A DNA stretch of 64,000 nt from CAYQQK01 sp964420065 (GCA_964420065.1 CAYQQK010000005.1:46435-110434); one strand, 5' to 3'. Numbered from the stretch's first letter, positions 8,904-18,285 are shown. The notes: generated from the letters alone by a model not told the origin. Made by a program: numbers and translations.

Positions 8904-10064
8904 GTGATCACCATCGCCATCAAAAGACAAACGCACCTGGAATTTATTTATCGCGGCTCCCTGCGCAAGGATCGGCGGACCAAACGGCTGGTACAACGGC
9001 TTCGCTCCGGGGACATTGCCCTTCTTGATCATCCCGATCTGGACCGGGTAGCGGCGGAAAGCCTGCTCCATTGTGGGGTCAAAGTAGTGTTGAACAGCAG
9101 TCCCTTTTGCAGTGGACTTTTTCCGCCCGAGGCATTGCCGATGCTTTTTTCCGGAGGGGTCCACCTGATCGAGCTTTCCGGCTGTAACCCTTTTGATCGT
9201 ATAGAAGAGGGTGACACTGTGACTGTGCGCGGCGGCAATGTTCTGCTCGGCAATGCAGAAATAATCCCCGGCCGGGTCGTTACCCGCGCCATTTGCGAAA
9301 ATTATTTTCACCGGGCCGCCTTCAGGCGTACCCGGGTTTTGGACCGTTTCATCCTGAACACTTTGACCCATGCTTTCCGGGAACGCCGCCTGATTACCGC
9401 CCGCACAGATCCGCCGCCCCTGCAAACCCGTATTCGGGGGCGTCATGTCGTGGTAGCCGTACGGGGGAAGGATTTCCGCCAGGATTTAAAAGCAATCCGG
9501 GTTTACCTGCGCGAAAAAAAACCGGTTCTAATCGGGGTTGATGGCGGGGCGGACGCTCTCCTCGAGTGTGGTCTTGTTCCTGATGTGATCATCGGTGACA
9601 TGGACAGCGTCAGCGACCCGGCTTTGCGCCTGGCTCGGGAGCGGGTGGTGCACGCTTATATGGACGGTCGGGGCGTTCCGGGAGGCTCACGTCTGGAACG
9701 GCTCGATCTTTCTTACCAGGTATATCGCGCTCCCGGTACCAGCGAAGACATAGCGTTGTTGATCTCTTTCGAACTGGGTGCGGAACTGATTGTTGCCGTC
9801 GGCACTCATATTTCGGTGACCGATTTCCTTGAAAAGGGACGACGCGGTATGGCCAGCACCTTTTTGGTCCGTTTAAAAGTAGGTGACCGGCTGGTTGACG
9901 CCCGTGGGGTAAGCCGGCTTTATGGTGGATATTCTATCAGAGGACTGCTGCCGGTGTTGTTTCTGGCCGGTGTTTTGCCGGCGGCGATCTTGTTTATCTT
10001 TTCTCCTCCGGTACAGCATTTGTTACGCCTGTTGTGGTTAAGATTACGCCTGGTTCTTTCATGA
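8904..10064 (+). CDS. steA: SteA-like putative cytokinetic ring protein
   Basis: 386 residues. The middle has a thiamin-pyrophosphokinase-like fold (GVDGGADALLECGLVPDVI followed by GDMDSVSD). The C terminus carries a hydrophobic segment (GLLPVLFLAGVLPAAILFIF) that should anchor it in the membrane. In Corynebacterium the SteA-SteB pair localises to the division septum and affects cell separation through RipA. The frame is closed by a stop at 8886, so GTG 8904 is the only good start. The partner steB follows 12-18 bases downstream. Confidence 0.85.
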   Translation: MITIAIKRQTHLEFIYRGSLRKDRRTKRLVQRLRSGDIALLDHPDLDRVAAESLLHCGVKVVLNSSPFCSGLFPPEALPMLFSGGVHLIELSGCNPFDRIEEGDTVTVRGGNVLLGNAEIIPGRVVTRAICENYFHRAAFRRTRVLDRFILNTLTHAFRERRLITARTDPPPLQTRIRGRHVVVAVRGKDFRQDLKAIRVYLREKKPVLIGVDGGADALLECGLVPDVIIGDMDSVSDPALRLARERVVHAYMDGRGVPGGSRLERLDLSYQVYRAPGTSEDIALLISFELGAELIVAVGTHISVTDFLEKGRRGMASTFLVRLKVGDRLVDARGVSRLYGGYSIRGLLPVLFLAGVLPAAILFIFSPPVQHLLRLLWLRLRLVLS

Positions 10065-10082
10065 CTAAGGAGACCCTTGATC

Positions 10083-10850
10083 ATGTTCGATTTCCGGGGA
10101 TATGTGATCACCATTTGCGCCATTTTTTTGGCCCTGGGCCTGGGCCTTTTGATCGGCATTGCGTATGGTGAAGACTTTTTGGTGTCAAACCAGCGGGAAA
10201 TGATTGAATGCCTGGAGAGGGACCTGGCCCGGCAGCGGGATATCCTGGAAGAACGGGAGCGGGAAATCAGCCGTTGGGAAAACATTGAACCGTTGATCTT
10301 GGCCCATTACAATGAAACTCTTTCCGGAAAAGAGATTCTGGTTCTGGCCGGTGAAGGAAAAAGGGCCGACGGCATCCGGTCTCTCCTGGAGGAAGCGGGG
10401 GCAACAACAACTGCGCTTTGTCTGCCCGCAAAGGCGTGTGCAGACCCGGTAAAAAGTGTAACCGTTTTCCGGGCCGTGCTCGAGTCGTTAACCGGGCCGG
10501 AAGGACCTGACTGGCGGGCCTTGCAGGCCGGGGGGATTCTGCACTTCGGTAATTTTCCTGCCGCTCCTTTCTGTTGCTACGTTATTGCCCTTGAAGGCGA
10601 GCAGAGCGGGGGGGATCGGGTTCTTTTTGCACTGTGGGAGCAGATGCATCAAAAAGGTTTCCGGGTTATCGCCGTCACACCCTGGAACGATAACATGGAT
10701 ATGGCAGGAATAGAACCCGGAGATTACAATCTTGTGGACAACGTTGATACATTCTGGGGCCGTCTGGCTTTGCTGGAAATGATCCGCGGCGGTTGCCGGG
10801 GGGATTATGGATTTGGTCTTTCCCGGATCGCCCTGCTTCCTTTTCCTTGA
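10083..10850 (+). CDS. steB: SteB/MctB-like membrane-anchored protein
   Basis: About 255 residues from ATG 10083, with AAGGAG ten bases upstream; an in-frame TTG at 10077 is the alternative. One N-terminal transmembrane helix (ICAIFLALGLGLLIGIAYG) is followed by a coiled coil (about 35-75) and a Rossmann-like extracytoplasmic domain (EILVLAGEGKRADGIRSLL). The family is annotated both as copper transporter MctB (Rv1698) and as cytokinetic SteB. Its place directly after steA favours the division-related reading. Confidence 0.8.
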   Translation: MFDFRGYVITICAIFLALGLGLLIGIAYGEDFLVSNQREMIECLERDLARQRDILEEREREISRWENIEPLILAHYNETLSGKEILVLAGEGKRADGIRSLLEEAGATTTALCLPAKACADPVKSVTVFRAVLESLTGPEGPDWRALQAGGILHFGNFPAAPFCCYVIALEGEQSGGDRVLFALWEQMHQKGFRVIAVTPWNDNMDMAGIEPGDYNLVDNVDTFWGRLALLEMIRGGCRGDYGFGLSRIALLPFP

Positions 10851-10871
10851 ACCGTCCGTCACTGGAGGTGT

Positions 10872-11564
10872 TTGCGGGTGGAAGTGGGGGTGTTGATTCC
10901 GGCTTACAATGAGGCATTGTGCGTTGCCCGCACCGTGTCTGCGCTGGGGCGCCTGCCCGAAGTGCGGGAGATCGTGGTTGTTGATGACGGATCGGATGAT
11001 GCAACCGGGGAGGAGGCTTCCCGGGCGGGGGCGAAGGTGATCCGCCTGGGCCGGAATCGGGGTAAAGCGGAAGCTGTTTTTTATGGCATCTCCTTTTTAC
11101 ACCAGCCCTATCTGGCTCTGGTTGACGCTGACCTGGGTGAGTCGGCGTCGCAAATTGCCCGTCTTTTTCCGTCCCTGGAAGGGGGTCTGGCGGCGATGGC
11201 GGTGGCGATCTTTCCCCGCAGCAGCCGTCCCGGGGGCTTTGGAATGGTGAAGGGGCTGGCCCGCTGGGCCATCCGGCGTTGCAGCGGACGCTGGTTTGAA
11301 GAACCGCTTTCGGGTCAGCGGGTGCTGCGCCGGGAACTGTTTGAATGCTTGCGCCCGTTGCCGCCCCGTGGTTTTGGACTGGAGGTTGCATTGACGGTGG
11401 AGTTTTTGTCCAAAGGCTGGCCGGTGGTTGAAGTTGAAACCGGCATGCACCACCGGAAAAGAGGGCGGGATCTCCGTTCTTTTTTACACCATGGCCGCCA
11501 GTGTATCGCGGTACTGCGCGAGATTTACCTGCGCCGGAATTTGTTTTTGAAAGGCCCGGGGTAA
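10872..11564 (+). CDS. family 2 glycosyltransferase
   Basis: 230 residues with a GT-A fold: VLIPAYNEA at the N terminus, VVVDDGSDDAT near residue 38 and the DxD-type LVDADLGE near 80. A later SGQRVLRRELFE segment is typical of dolichyl-phosphate or undecaprenyl-phosphate sugar transferases. No transmembrane segment is seen. It starts at TTG 10872 (GTG 10878 also possible) after GGAGGTG. The stop is two bases before the polyprenyl-phosphate transferase homologue, which suggests they act on the same lipid-linked sugar. Confidence 0.88.
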   Translation: MRVEVGVLIPAYNEALCVARTVSALGRLPEVREIVVVDDGSDDATGEEASRAGAKVIRLGRNRGKAEAVFYGISFLHQPYLALVDADLGESASQIARLFPSLEGGLAAMAVAIFPRSSRPGGFGMVKGLARWAIRRCSGRWFEEPLSGQRVLRRELFECLRPLPPRGFGLEVALTVEFLSKGWPVVEVETGMHHRKRGRDLRSFLHHGRQCIAVLREIYLRRNLFLKGPG

Positions 11565-11566
11565 AG

Positions 11567-12385
11567 ATGATCACCGGCATTGCAACCATTTTGACCCCGC
11601 TGTGGACGTTTTGGCTGGCCCGGAAGCTGGATTATCTTTACCACGAATGTTGTTTGACCCGTACCAATTATCGTGGTTACCCGCTGACACCTGTCCTGGG
11701 GCCGGCGTTGATCCTTGGGTACCTGCCCGCCCTGATCGTATTCGTTGCCTTTGCTCGTGTCCCGTTGTTACCCCTGGCCCTGGGGGTGCTTTTTCTCGGC
11801 ACCGCTTTTTACGGCTTATGGGACGATCTGCTCGGTGGAGAAGAACGGGGGTTTAAAGGGCATCTCGGGGCGCTTCGGCAGGGGCGGATCACCGCCGGGC
11901 AATTGAAAATCATGACCGCTGTCCCGGCGGTCCTCCTTTTCGTTGTTGTGCTCCCGTTTGGCCTTCCTGCACGCGCACTCGCGTTCATTCTTGTTCTGTT
12001 AAGCGCCAACAGCGTCAATTTGCTAGACCGGCGCCCCGGCCGGGCCCTCAAGGTGTTTTTTGGAGGGATGCTCCTGCTCATTTTTATTGCTCCCCGGGAA
12101 GAAAATTGGATTCCGATACTGCCCCTGCTGGCGTCGGCCCTGGTTTTGGCGCCCCTGGATTTGGGGGCATCTGCTTTGCTTGGGGATTGCGGTTCCAACC
12201 TGCTTGGGGCGGCTTTCGGGGCGGGTGCAGTACTGGTGTTGCCGTGTACAGCCCAGTTGATTCTTTTGGGATTGTGGATTGTCTTGCACCTGTATGCCGA
12301 GTTCAACTCGGTCAGCGACCTGGTGGATCGCCACCCCATATTACAATATCTGGACATCCTGGGCCGGTGGCGGGAAAAATTGTGA
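11567..12385 (+). CDS. MraY/WecA-like polyprenyl-phosphate sugar-phosphate transferase homologue
   Basis: 272 residues, an integral membrane protein with about eight to nine hydrophobic helices. Three motifs of the family are present: an Asp pair in GLWDDLLG, N-x-x-N-x-x-D in NSVNLLD, and GDCGSNLLG. After NSVNLLD the usual DGxDGLA is replaced by RRPGRALK. It is shorter than typical MraY (320-360), and the conserved HHH-containing loop is not seen. ATG 11567 after GGGGTAAAG is chosen; earlier in-frame starts would overlap the glycosyltransferase. The substrate is unknown. Confidence 0.78.
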   Translation: MITGIATILTPLWTFWLARKLDYLYHECCLTRTNYRGYPLTPVLGPALILGYLPALIVFVAFARVPLLPLALGVLFLGTAFYGLWDDLLGGEERGFKGHLGALRQGRITAGQLKIMTAVPAVLLFVVVLPFGLPARALAFILVLLSANSVNLLDRRPGRALKVFFGGMLLLIFIAPREENWIPILPLLASALVLAPLDLGASALLGDCGSNLLGAAFGAGAVLVLPCTAQLILLGLWIVLHLYAEFNSVSDLVDRHPILQYLDILGRWREKL

Positions 12386-12403
12386 TGAGAAGGCAAGGAG
12401 ATC

Positions 12404-13627
12404 ATGTATTGGCAGAGAAGTATTGAAAAATCAACAGATCATCCCCGGGGGATGTGGTGTCGCAACGGCATAGTGCGGGCAACGGTCATGGAGCGACCGG
12501 GAGCCGCCGAGCTGTTGGTCGAAGTAGAAGGGACGGAACGGCGGGCGGTAAACTATCCCGCGCTGACCGGCCCGGCCCGGCCGGGGGACCGTGTTCTTCT
12601 GAACACTACTGCCACAGAATTAAACCTGGGAACAGGCGGGATGGATTTTGTCCTTCATAACCTTGATTGTCCTCCGGTTGCACCGACAGGCGCGGGGCAT
12701 GTGATCAAACTACGCTATACTCCCTGGCAGTTCCGGGTCCTAAGTTGCGAGGAAGAAGCGGCGGGGTTTCAGAACAAACTGCACAGATTCCGGGGCCTGG
12801 GTGGACGTCCGGTAATCATTGGAGAATTGCATAGCATGCTCGCCCCGGCAGCGGCGGTACTCAAACATTTGCACCCCACCTGCCGTATCGCCTATCTGAT
12901 GACCGGGGGGGGCGCCCTGCCGTTATCTTTCAGTCGCACTGTCGCGATGCTGAAAAGAAAGGGAATTCTTGCCGCGGCAATCACCTGCGGGCAGGCTTTT
13001 GGGGGAGATTATGAAGCGGTTAATGTTTATTCGGGCCTGGCTGCCTGTCATTCTTTTGTCGGGGCTGACATGATCATTATCACCATGGGCCCGGGAAATG
13101 CCGGTACGGGCACCAGACTTGGATTTAGCGGGATGGAAGTCGGGGAAAATGTAAACCGGGTGCATGCTCTGGAGGGCACAGCGATCGTGATCCCCCGCCT
13201 GAGTTTTGCCGACCCGCGATCCCGCCATCGTGGTATCAGCCATCATACATTGACCGCCTTACGGGTAGCGGCCCGGGCTCCGGCTTACCTGGCCCTGCCC
13301 CGAATGCCCGCCGCACGGCGTTGGAAGGTTTGGCAGCAGTTATCAGCCAGCCCTTTCCCCAATCGCCTCAACGTGCGGGTGTTGCAAACGCCTCCGTTAC
13401 TGCCGTTAATGGAGGGGCTGGGATTGCCTCTTCCCGAGAGCATGGGACGTACATACCTGGAAGATCCACAGTTCTTCGATGCCCCGGCCGCGGCGGCTTT
13501 ACTGGCGATGACGCTTGCTGCCCCCGGCCGGTTAAAAGGCAAAAAGGGAGGGTTAAAAATTGAAAGTGCTCTCGTCCCGCTATCTCTACCGCGGGCGGAT
13601 CATCAACCTTCGTCTGGACGAGATTGA
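12404..13627 (+). CDS. DUF3866 family protein
   Basis: 407 residues, starting at ATG 12404 with AAGGAG nine bases upstream. It is a soluble protein with an N-terminal beta-rich part (GTERRAVNYPALTGPARPGD) and a larger domain with several Gly-rich loops (YLMTGGGALPLSFSRTVAML, ITMGPGNAGTGTRLGFSGME). The family is widespread in Clostridia and Actinobacteria beside steA/steB and Nudix genes, but no biochemical function is known. Its 3' end overlaps the Nudix gene by 68 bases. Confidence 0.8.
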   Translation: MYWQRSIEKSTDHPRGMWCRNGIVRATVMERPGAAELLVEVEGTERRAVNYPALTGPARPGDRVLLNTTATELNLGTGGMDFVLHNLDCPPVAPTGAGHVIKLRYTPWQFRVLSCEEEAAGFQNKLHRFRGLGGRPVIIGELHSMLAPAAAVLKHLHPTCRIAYLMTGGGALPLSFSRTVAMLKRKGILAAAITCGQAFGGDYEAVNVYSGLAACHSFVGADMIIITMGPGNAGTGTRLGFSGMEVGENVNRVHALEGTAIVIPRLSFADPRSRHRGISHHTLTALRVAARAPAYLALPRMPAARRWKVWQQLSASPFPNRLNVRVLQTPPLLPLMEGLGLPLPESMGRTYLEDPQFFDAPAAAALLAMTLAAPGRLKGKKGGLKIESALVPLSLPRADHQPSSGRD

Positions 13628-14099
13628 AGTGGCCCAAAAACCGACCCGAAGAGAGGTGGTCGAACACCCCGGCGCGGTGGTCATCTTGGCTGTTGATCAG
13701 AAAGAAAACGTGATTCTGGTCCGGCAGTACCGTCATCCTGCAGGCAGGGAACTTTTGGAGGTGCCGGCAGGCATGCTCGAACCGGAAGAAGACCCCCTGC
13801 ATTGTGCCCGGCGGGAACTGGCCGAAGAAACCGGCCTTGGCGGGTCCAGCTGGCGCAGCCTCGGCCATTGCTATTCTTCACCCGGTTTCTGTACAGAAAT
13901 TTTTCATTTTTTTGCGGTGAAAGATCTTCATCCGGCTTCGGGAGAACCGGATGAAGACGAAGAACTCCATGTAGTGCGTATTCCGTTAGCGGAAGCACGC
14001 AGAATGGCGCTAACGGGTGTAATTACAGATGCCAAAACTTTGATTGCCCTGCTTCAGGCGGAATGTCTATCGCATAACCAACAAGGTAACGGCATATGA
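13560..14099 (+). CDS. Nudix hydrolase, probable ADP-ribose pyrophosphatase
   Basis: 179 residues. A complete Nudix box G-x5-E-x7-REL-x-EE-x-G-L spans GMLEPEEDPL through RRELAEETGL, around residues 78-101. The upstream VRQYRHPAGRELLEVPAG is typical of ADP-ribose pyrophosphatases (NudF type). It starts at TTG 13560 with GGGAGGG upstream, inside the DUF3866 gene. In mycobacteria a homologous Nudix gene (Rv1700) also lies between the mctB/steB homologue and xerD. Confidence 0.9.
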   Translation: MKVLSSRYLYRGRIINLRLDEIEVAQKPTRREVVEHPGAVVILAVDQKENVILVRQYRHPAGRELLEVPAGMLEPEEDPLHCARRELAEETGLGGSSWRSLGHCYSSPGFCTEIFHFFAVKDLHPASGEPDEDEELHVVRIPLAEARRMALTGVITDAKTLIALLQAECLSHNQQGNGI

Positions 14100-14132
14100 T
14101 TAGATGATTTTGGCGGGACGGGGGGGCAAGCC

Positions 14133-14762
14133 GTGGAACGGATCCGCCTGGAAATCCGGGAATATCTGCGACAGAACATGGGGATATGTATTATTATTGT
14201 TGCCTTGTTCGCCCTGGGGGTTCTAACCGGGGCATTGCTCTTGCGCGGTTTAGAAGAAAGTCAAAAATTGGTCCTGGACCAGTATTTCAATCTGCTTGTG
14301 CAAAGCTATCATGGACAAGATCTGCCCGTGGGAACGACCATCCTGGCCCAATCTTTGACAAATAATATCCGTTTCCTTGTTCCGGTCTGGTTGTGCGGCC
14401 TGTTTTTTTTGGGTTTCCCGCTGACATTGATCCTGGTCGGGCTACGCGGTTTTTTTGTCGGCTTTACCGTCGGTTTCCTGGTTGACCGGGCGGCTTTGCG
14501 CGGACTGGTTTTTGCCCTGGGTGCAGTTCTGCCTCACAACCTGCTTCTGGTTCCGGCCGTGATCATCCTTGCGGTTGCCAGTTTTTCACGATCATGGTCT
14601 CGTTTCCGGGGCCATCTTGAAAAACGGCCTGTTCCATTGAAGAAACACCTGGCCCCATATACTCTGGTTGCGGTTGCGGCAGCGATGACGTTATTCGTTG
14701 GATCCCTGGTCGAGGCCTACATTTCGCCCGTGTTCATTGGATTCCTGATCAAACTGTTTTAA
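14133..14762 (+). CDS. spoIIM: stage II sporulation protein M
   Basis: 209 residues with five or so hydrophobic segments (for example CIIIVALFALGVLTGALLL, and FLVPVWLCGLFFLGFPLTLI). SpoIIM, SpoIIP and SpoIID form the mother-cell complex that remodels peptidoglycan during engulfment; spoIIP is at 39.3 kb. The start is GTG 14133 after a GGGGGG run. The gene closes the steA-to-spoIIM run and is the normal partner of xerD in Bacillus-type gene order. Confidence 0.93.
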   Translation: MERIRLEIREYLRQNMGICIIIVALFALGVLTGALLLRGLEESQKLVLDQYFNLLVQSYHGQDLPVGTTILAQSLTNNIRFLVPVWLCGLFFLGFPLTLILVGLRGFFVGFTVGFLVDRAALRGLVFALGAVLPHNLLLVPAVIILAVASFSRSWSRFRGHLEKRPVPLKKHLAPYTLVAVAAAMTLFVGSLVEAYISPVFIGFLIKLF

Positions 14763-14900
14763 ATAAAGGCTCGGGGCCGATAACGTTAAACCTTGGCGAA
14801 AAAGGGTTTTTCCTGATATTTGTGGAAAAGCTTTGTTAGGATTGGATCCGGAGCCGGTTATTATTTGTGCTTCCATTGACGAGAGGGGTCTGCTTTTCCA

Positions 14901-15788
14901 ATGAAACGGAGTTTGCAGGATTTTATTTACTATATTACGGCTGAGAAAGGTCTCTCTCAAAACACCCAGGAATCATACCAGCGGGATCTGAGGCGCTTCA
15001 TTACCTATCTCGAAAAAAAAGGAATTGTTTCTCTCCCTCAAATCGATCGCTCCCTGATCGTGCAGTACCTGGCCGAGATGCGCAAGCGGGGTATGGCTGC
15101 TACGAGCCTTTCACGTCATCTTGCCTCCATGCGCTCCTTTTTTTATTTTCTGATCCAGGAAAATATCATTGCCGACAATCCGGCCGTGCAGTTGGAGATG
15201 CCCCGTACAGAAAGGAAACTACCCCAGGTGCTTACTTCCACGGAGGTCGAGCGGCTACTGGACCAACCTTCACTGGCGGCGCCCTCCGGTATTCGTGATA
15301 AAGCGATGCTTGAGTTGCTTTACGCTTCGGGGGTCAGGGTCAGCGAACTGGTTTCCCTGAACGTGGGTGACTTCAACCCTGAAATGGGTTTTTTGCGCTG
15401 TTGGGGGAAGGGGATGAAAGAACGTATTGTTCCTGTGGGCACTATCGCCATTACAACTGTACAACAATACCTTGAAAAGTGCCGGCCGCGACTGGTTAAA
15501 AGCGGAGAAGAACACTCGTTGTTCGTTAACCAGCACGGGCGCCGTCTTACCCGGCAAGGGTTCTGGAAAATATTAAAAAAATATGCCCGTCTGGCCAAGA
15601 TCCCGGGCGAAGTCACTCCGCATACCCTGCGCCATTCTTTTGCCACCCATCTCCTGGAAAACGGCGCTGATTTGCGCTCGGTCCAGGAAATGTTGGGACA
15701 TTCCGATATTTCCACCACGCAGATCTATACCCAAATCACGCGGCGGCATATCCGTGAAGTCTATGACAAAACACATCCCCGCGCCTGA
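14901..15788 (+). CDS. xerD: tyrosine recombinase XerD
   Basis: 295 residues. The N-terminal SAM-like core-binding domain (about 1-85) is followed by the catalytic domain with Arg in ASGVRVSEL, Lys in GKGMKERIVP, HTLRHSFATHLL, GHSDISTTQIY and a terminal Tyr nucleophile. XerC/XerD act at dif to resolve chromosome dimers. It lies between spoIIM and deoB, where Bacillus carries ripX/xerD before drm, so this is the chromosomal Xer protein and not a phage integrase. It overlaps deoB by 26 bases. Confidence 0.95.
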   Translation: MKRSLQDFIYYITAEKGLSQNTQESYQRDLRRFITYLEKKGIVSLPQIDRSLIVQYLAEMRKRGMAATSLSRHLASMRSFFYFLIQENIIADNPAVQLEMPRTERKLPQVLTSTEVERLLDQPSLAAPSGIRDKAMLELLYASGVRVSELVSLNVGDFNPEMGFLRCWGKGMKERIVPVGTIAITTVQQYLEKCRPRLVKSGEEHSLFVNQHGRRLTRQGFWKILKKYARLAKIPGEVTPHTLRHSFATHLLENGADLRSVQEMLGHSDISTTQIYTQITRRHIREVYDKTHPRA

Positions 15789-16968
15789 TGAACCACCCCG
15801 CGCCGTTATTCTAATCCTGGACGGGGCCGGTGCGGGAGCACTACCCGATGCGTCTCGTTACGGTGACAGTGGCGCCAGTACCCTTGGGCACGTCCTTTTA
15901 AAACACGGCCCGCTAGAACTGCCGCTGTTGTTTGCCCTGGGCCTGGGAGAAGTTATTGATTGTCCCGGTTGCCGCCTGCCCCGGGGACATTGTGGTGCCT
16001 GGGGGCGTGCGGCTTTTCGTAACCCGGGCAAGGATACCACCGGCGGCCACTGGGAATTGGCCGGGGTAGTCCTGGACAAGCCCTTCCCGACCTATCCGCA
16101 TGGTTTCCCACCGGCGGTGATCAAGGCCTTCGAGGAGGCGGTAGGGCGCAGGATTCTCGGAAACTGCGCCGCTTCGGGAACGGAAATCATTGCCCGGCTC
16201 GGTGGAAAACACCTGGCCACCGGCCGGCCCATCGTATACACTTCCGCCGACAGTGTTTTCCAGATCGCCGTTCACGAAGCGGTGGCTTCACCGGAGGAGC
16301 TTTATCGCTGGTGCCGCCTGGCCCGGGCCATTTTGCATGGAGAACACGGGGTGGGTCGGGTCATTGCCAGACCCTTTACCGGCTCCGAGGGCAATTTCCG
16401 GCGCACCGCCGGACGCAGGGATTTTTCCCTTCCCCCACCACAGTGGACTCTCCTTGATACGGTCGCTGCGGCAGGGTTAACGACAGCTGTTGTCGGGAAA
16501 ATTGGTGATATTTTCAGCTTCCGTGGGGTAACGCAACACCTCCCCGGAAAAGACAACGAGGCCGTGCTGGACAGCCTGGCCGAACTGCTGTGCACGGTGC
16601 GATCCGGCTTGTTGTGGGCGAACTGTGGTGATTTCGACACTCTTTACGGCCACCGCAATGATGCAGCCGGTTTTGCGCGCGCTCTCGAACGAGTCGATCA
16701 AAGACTGCAAAAATTTAAGAAATTGGTCCGCCCCCGCGATTTGGTCATCATTACCGCCGATCATGGTTGCGATCCAACCTACCCCGGGACCGATCATACC
16801 CGGGAATATGTTCCCCTCCTCGTTTGGAGTCCTACTTTACCCGGCCGGATCGCCCTGGGCACGCGGTCGACCCTTGCCGATGCCGGTGCGACGGCGGCTG
16901 CCTGGCTGGGTTTGCCCCTCCCTGAACACGGCTCATCTTTTTTGAATTCTTTCGACGACACCATATGA
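15763..16968 (+). CDS. deoB: phosphopentomutase
   Basis: 401 residues from ATG 15763; GTG 15754 is an alternative and both lie inside xerD. Interconverts (deoxy)ribose 1-phosphate and 5-phosphate in nucleoside salvage. Alkaline-phosphatase-superfamily metal ligands are visible in ILDGAGAGALPDA, KDTTGGHWELAG and NCGDFDTLYGHRND, with TADHGCDP near the C terminus. Full family length. In Bacillus the same xerD-drm order precedes pupG and dacF; here dacF follows directly and pupG is absent. Confidence 0.95.
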   Translation: MTKHIPAPDEPPRAVILILDGAGAGALPDASRYGDSGASTLGHVLLKHGPLELPLLFALGLGEVIDCPGCRLPRGHCGAWGRAAFRNPGKDTTGGHWELAGVVLDKPFPTYPHGFPPAVIKAFEEAVGRRILGNCAASGTEIIARLGGKHLATGRPIVYTSADSVFQIAVHEAVASPEELYRWCRLARAILHGEHGVGRVIARPFTGSEGNFRRTAGRRDFSLPPPQWTLLDTVAAAGLTTAVVGKIGDIFSFRGVTQHLPGKDNEAVLDSLAELLCTVRSGLLWANCGDFDTLYGHRNDAAGFARALERVDQRLQKFKKLVRPRDLVIITADHGCDPTYPGTDHTREYVPLLVWSPTLPGRIALGTRSTLADAGATAAAWLGLPLPEHGSSFLNSFDDTI

Positions 16969-17091
16969 TTATGAACGATCCGTCGGTGTTTCGCGTCGAG
17001 GAAAAGACGGATGTGAATCAAAACGCTCTTGGTATGCGTTCGTCCGATCCGGGAGAAAATATCCCAAAAGGAAGAAAGGGGTATTACTGCC

Positions 17092-18285
17092 ATGAAAGCC
17101 GCAAAGCCGGTCTGGGTGCTGCTGTTTTTGTTGTTTTTGCCGTTAATGCTTGGAGCTACAACTGTCTCCCCCGGGGATGAGGGTCTGGAAGAAGGAGTTG
17201 CTTTGGATCTCAAAGCCGATGCGGCCCTGCTGATGGAAGTAGGCAGTGGTATCCTGATCTGGGAGATGAACAGTCACGAAAAACTGTACCCGGCCAGTCT
17301 GACCAAGATCATGAGTCTTTTGTTGGTTATGGAATACCTGGAGCAAGGCCGGGTTTCTTTGGATGAAATGGTTGAAGTGAGTGCCCGGGCCTCCAGTATG
17401 GGCGGGTCCGAAATATTCCTTAGCGAAGGGGACCGAGTTTCCCTGGAAAACCTGATCACCGCCATGGCCGTAGGATCGGCCAATGATGCCGCCGTGGCCG
17501 TAGCCGAACACATTGCCGGTTCGGTTGAGGAGTTTGTTGAACTGATGAATGCCAGAGCCCGCACACTGGGGTTGGAGAACACCCATTTTTGCAACCCGAA
17601 CGGGCTGCATCACCCCGATCATTTCAGCACCGCCCGGGATGTCGCCCGGATGAGCCTTGCACTGCTGCAATATCCGCAGATTCATCACTATGCAACGATC
17701 TGGATGGACGAACATTTTTTAAAAGACCAGATCCGGTCCGGTGAGGTCTACCTGAGCAATACCAACCGCATGATTCTTTTTTACCAGGGATGTGATGGTT
17801 TGAAAACCGGATACACCCGGGAAGCGGGCAATGGTATTGCCGCCACCGCCAGGCGGGGCCATACCCGGTTCCTGGCGGTAGTTTTGGGATCCCCAACGAC
17901 CGATGATCGTTACGAGGCGGCGCAGGCTTTGCTCGATTACGGGTTTGGCCGCTTTAAAAGTTTACCGGTACTTGAAAAAGGCACCGTGGTCGCAAAAATA
18001 CCGGTCGAAAAAGGTGATCAGCTTATGCTAGAGGTGGTATCTCCTTCCGGGGTAACATTGTTTTTAAACCGGGGTGAACCGGAGGAATTTCAAACCGAAA
18101 TCAAACTTCCCCGGGCGCTCCGGGCGCCTCTTGTCGCCGGTGAAAAAGTGGGGGAGATGGTGGTGCATTATGGTGAAGGTCGCGAAACGGTTGTAGATCT
18201 TGTGGCGGAGGAGGCGGTTTCCCGGGCCAAACCGGTGCTCCTGTTTGAGCGTCTTTGCGCGCATTGGCTCCATTTCGGGCGATAG
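17092..18285 (+). CDS. dacF: D-alanyl-D-alanine carboxypeptidase DacF
   Basis: 397 residues from ATG 17092, preceded by AAGAAAGGGG. A signal peptide covers residues 1-21. The penicillin-binding motifs are S69-x-x-K72 (PASLTK), S129-A-N131 and K238-T-G240, followed by a C-terminal beta-rich PBP5 domain (about 290-380). DacF trims peptide stems of spore peptidoglycan. It precedes spoIIAA, as in Bacillus, but 219 bases containing a strong hairpin separate the two. Confidence 0.94.
   Translation: MKAAKPVWVLLFLLFLPLMLGATTVSPGDEGLEEGVALDLKADAALLMEVGSGILIWEMNSHEKLYPASLTKIMSLLLVMEYLEQGRVSLDEMVEVSARASSMGGSEIFLSEGDRVSLENLITAMAVGSANDAAVAVAEHIAGSVEEFVELMNARARTLGLENTHFCNPNGLHHPDHFSTARDVARMSLALLQYPQIHHYATIWMDEHFLKDQIRSGEVYLSNTNRMILFYQGCDGLKTGYTREAGNGIAATARRGHTRFLAVVLGSPTTDDRYEAAQALLDYGFGRFKSLPVLEKGTVVAKIPVEKGDQLMLEVVSPSGVTLFLNRGEPEEFQTEIKLPRALRAPLVAGEKVGEMVVHYGEGRETVVDLVAEEAVSRAKPVLLFERLCAHWLHFGR

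Noticed and set aside
10675..11589. 304-codon minus-strand open frame
   Set aside because: Antisense shadow of steB and the glycosyltransferase, Pro/Arg/Ser-rich, without ribosome-binding site or domain.
14901..15788. Tyrosine recombinase as a phage integrase
   Set aside because: Its place between spoIIM and deoB and its full XerD signature identify it as the chromosomal dif recombinase.
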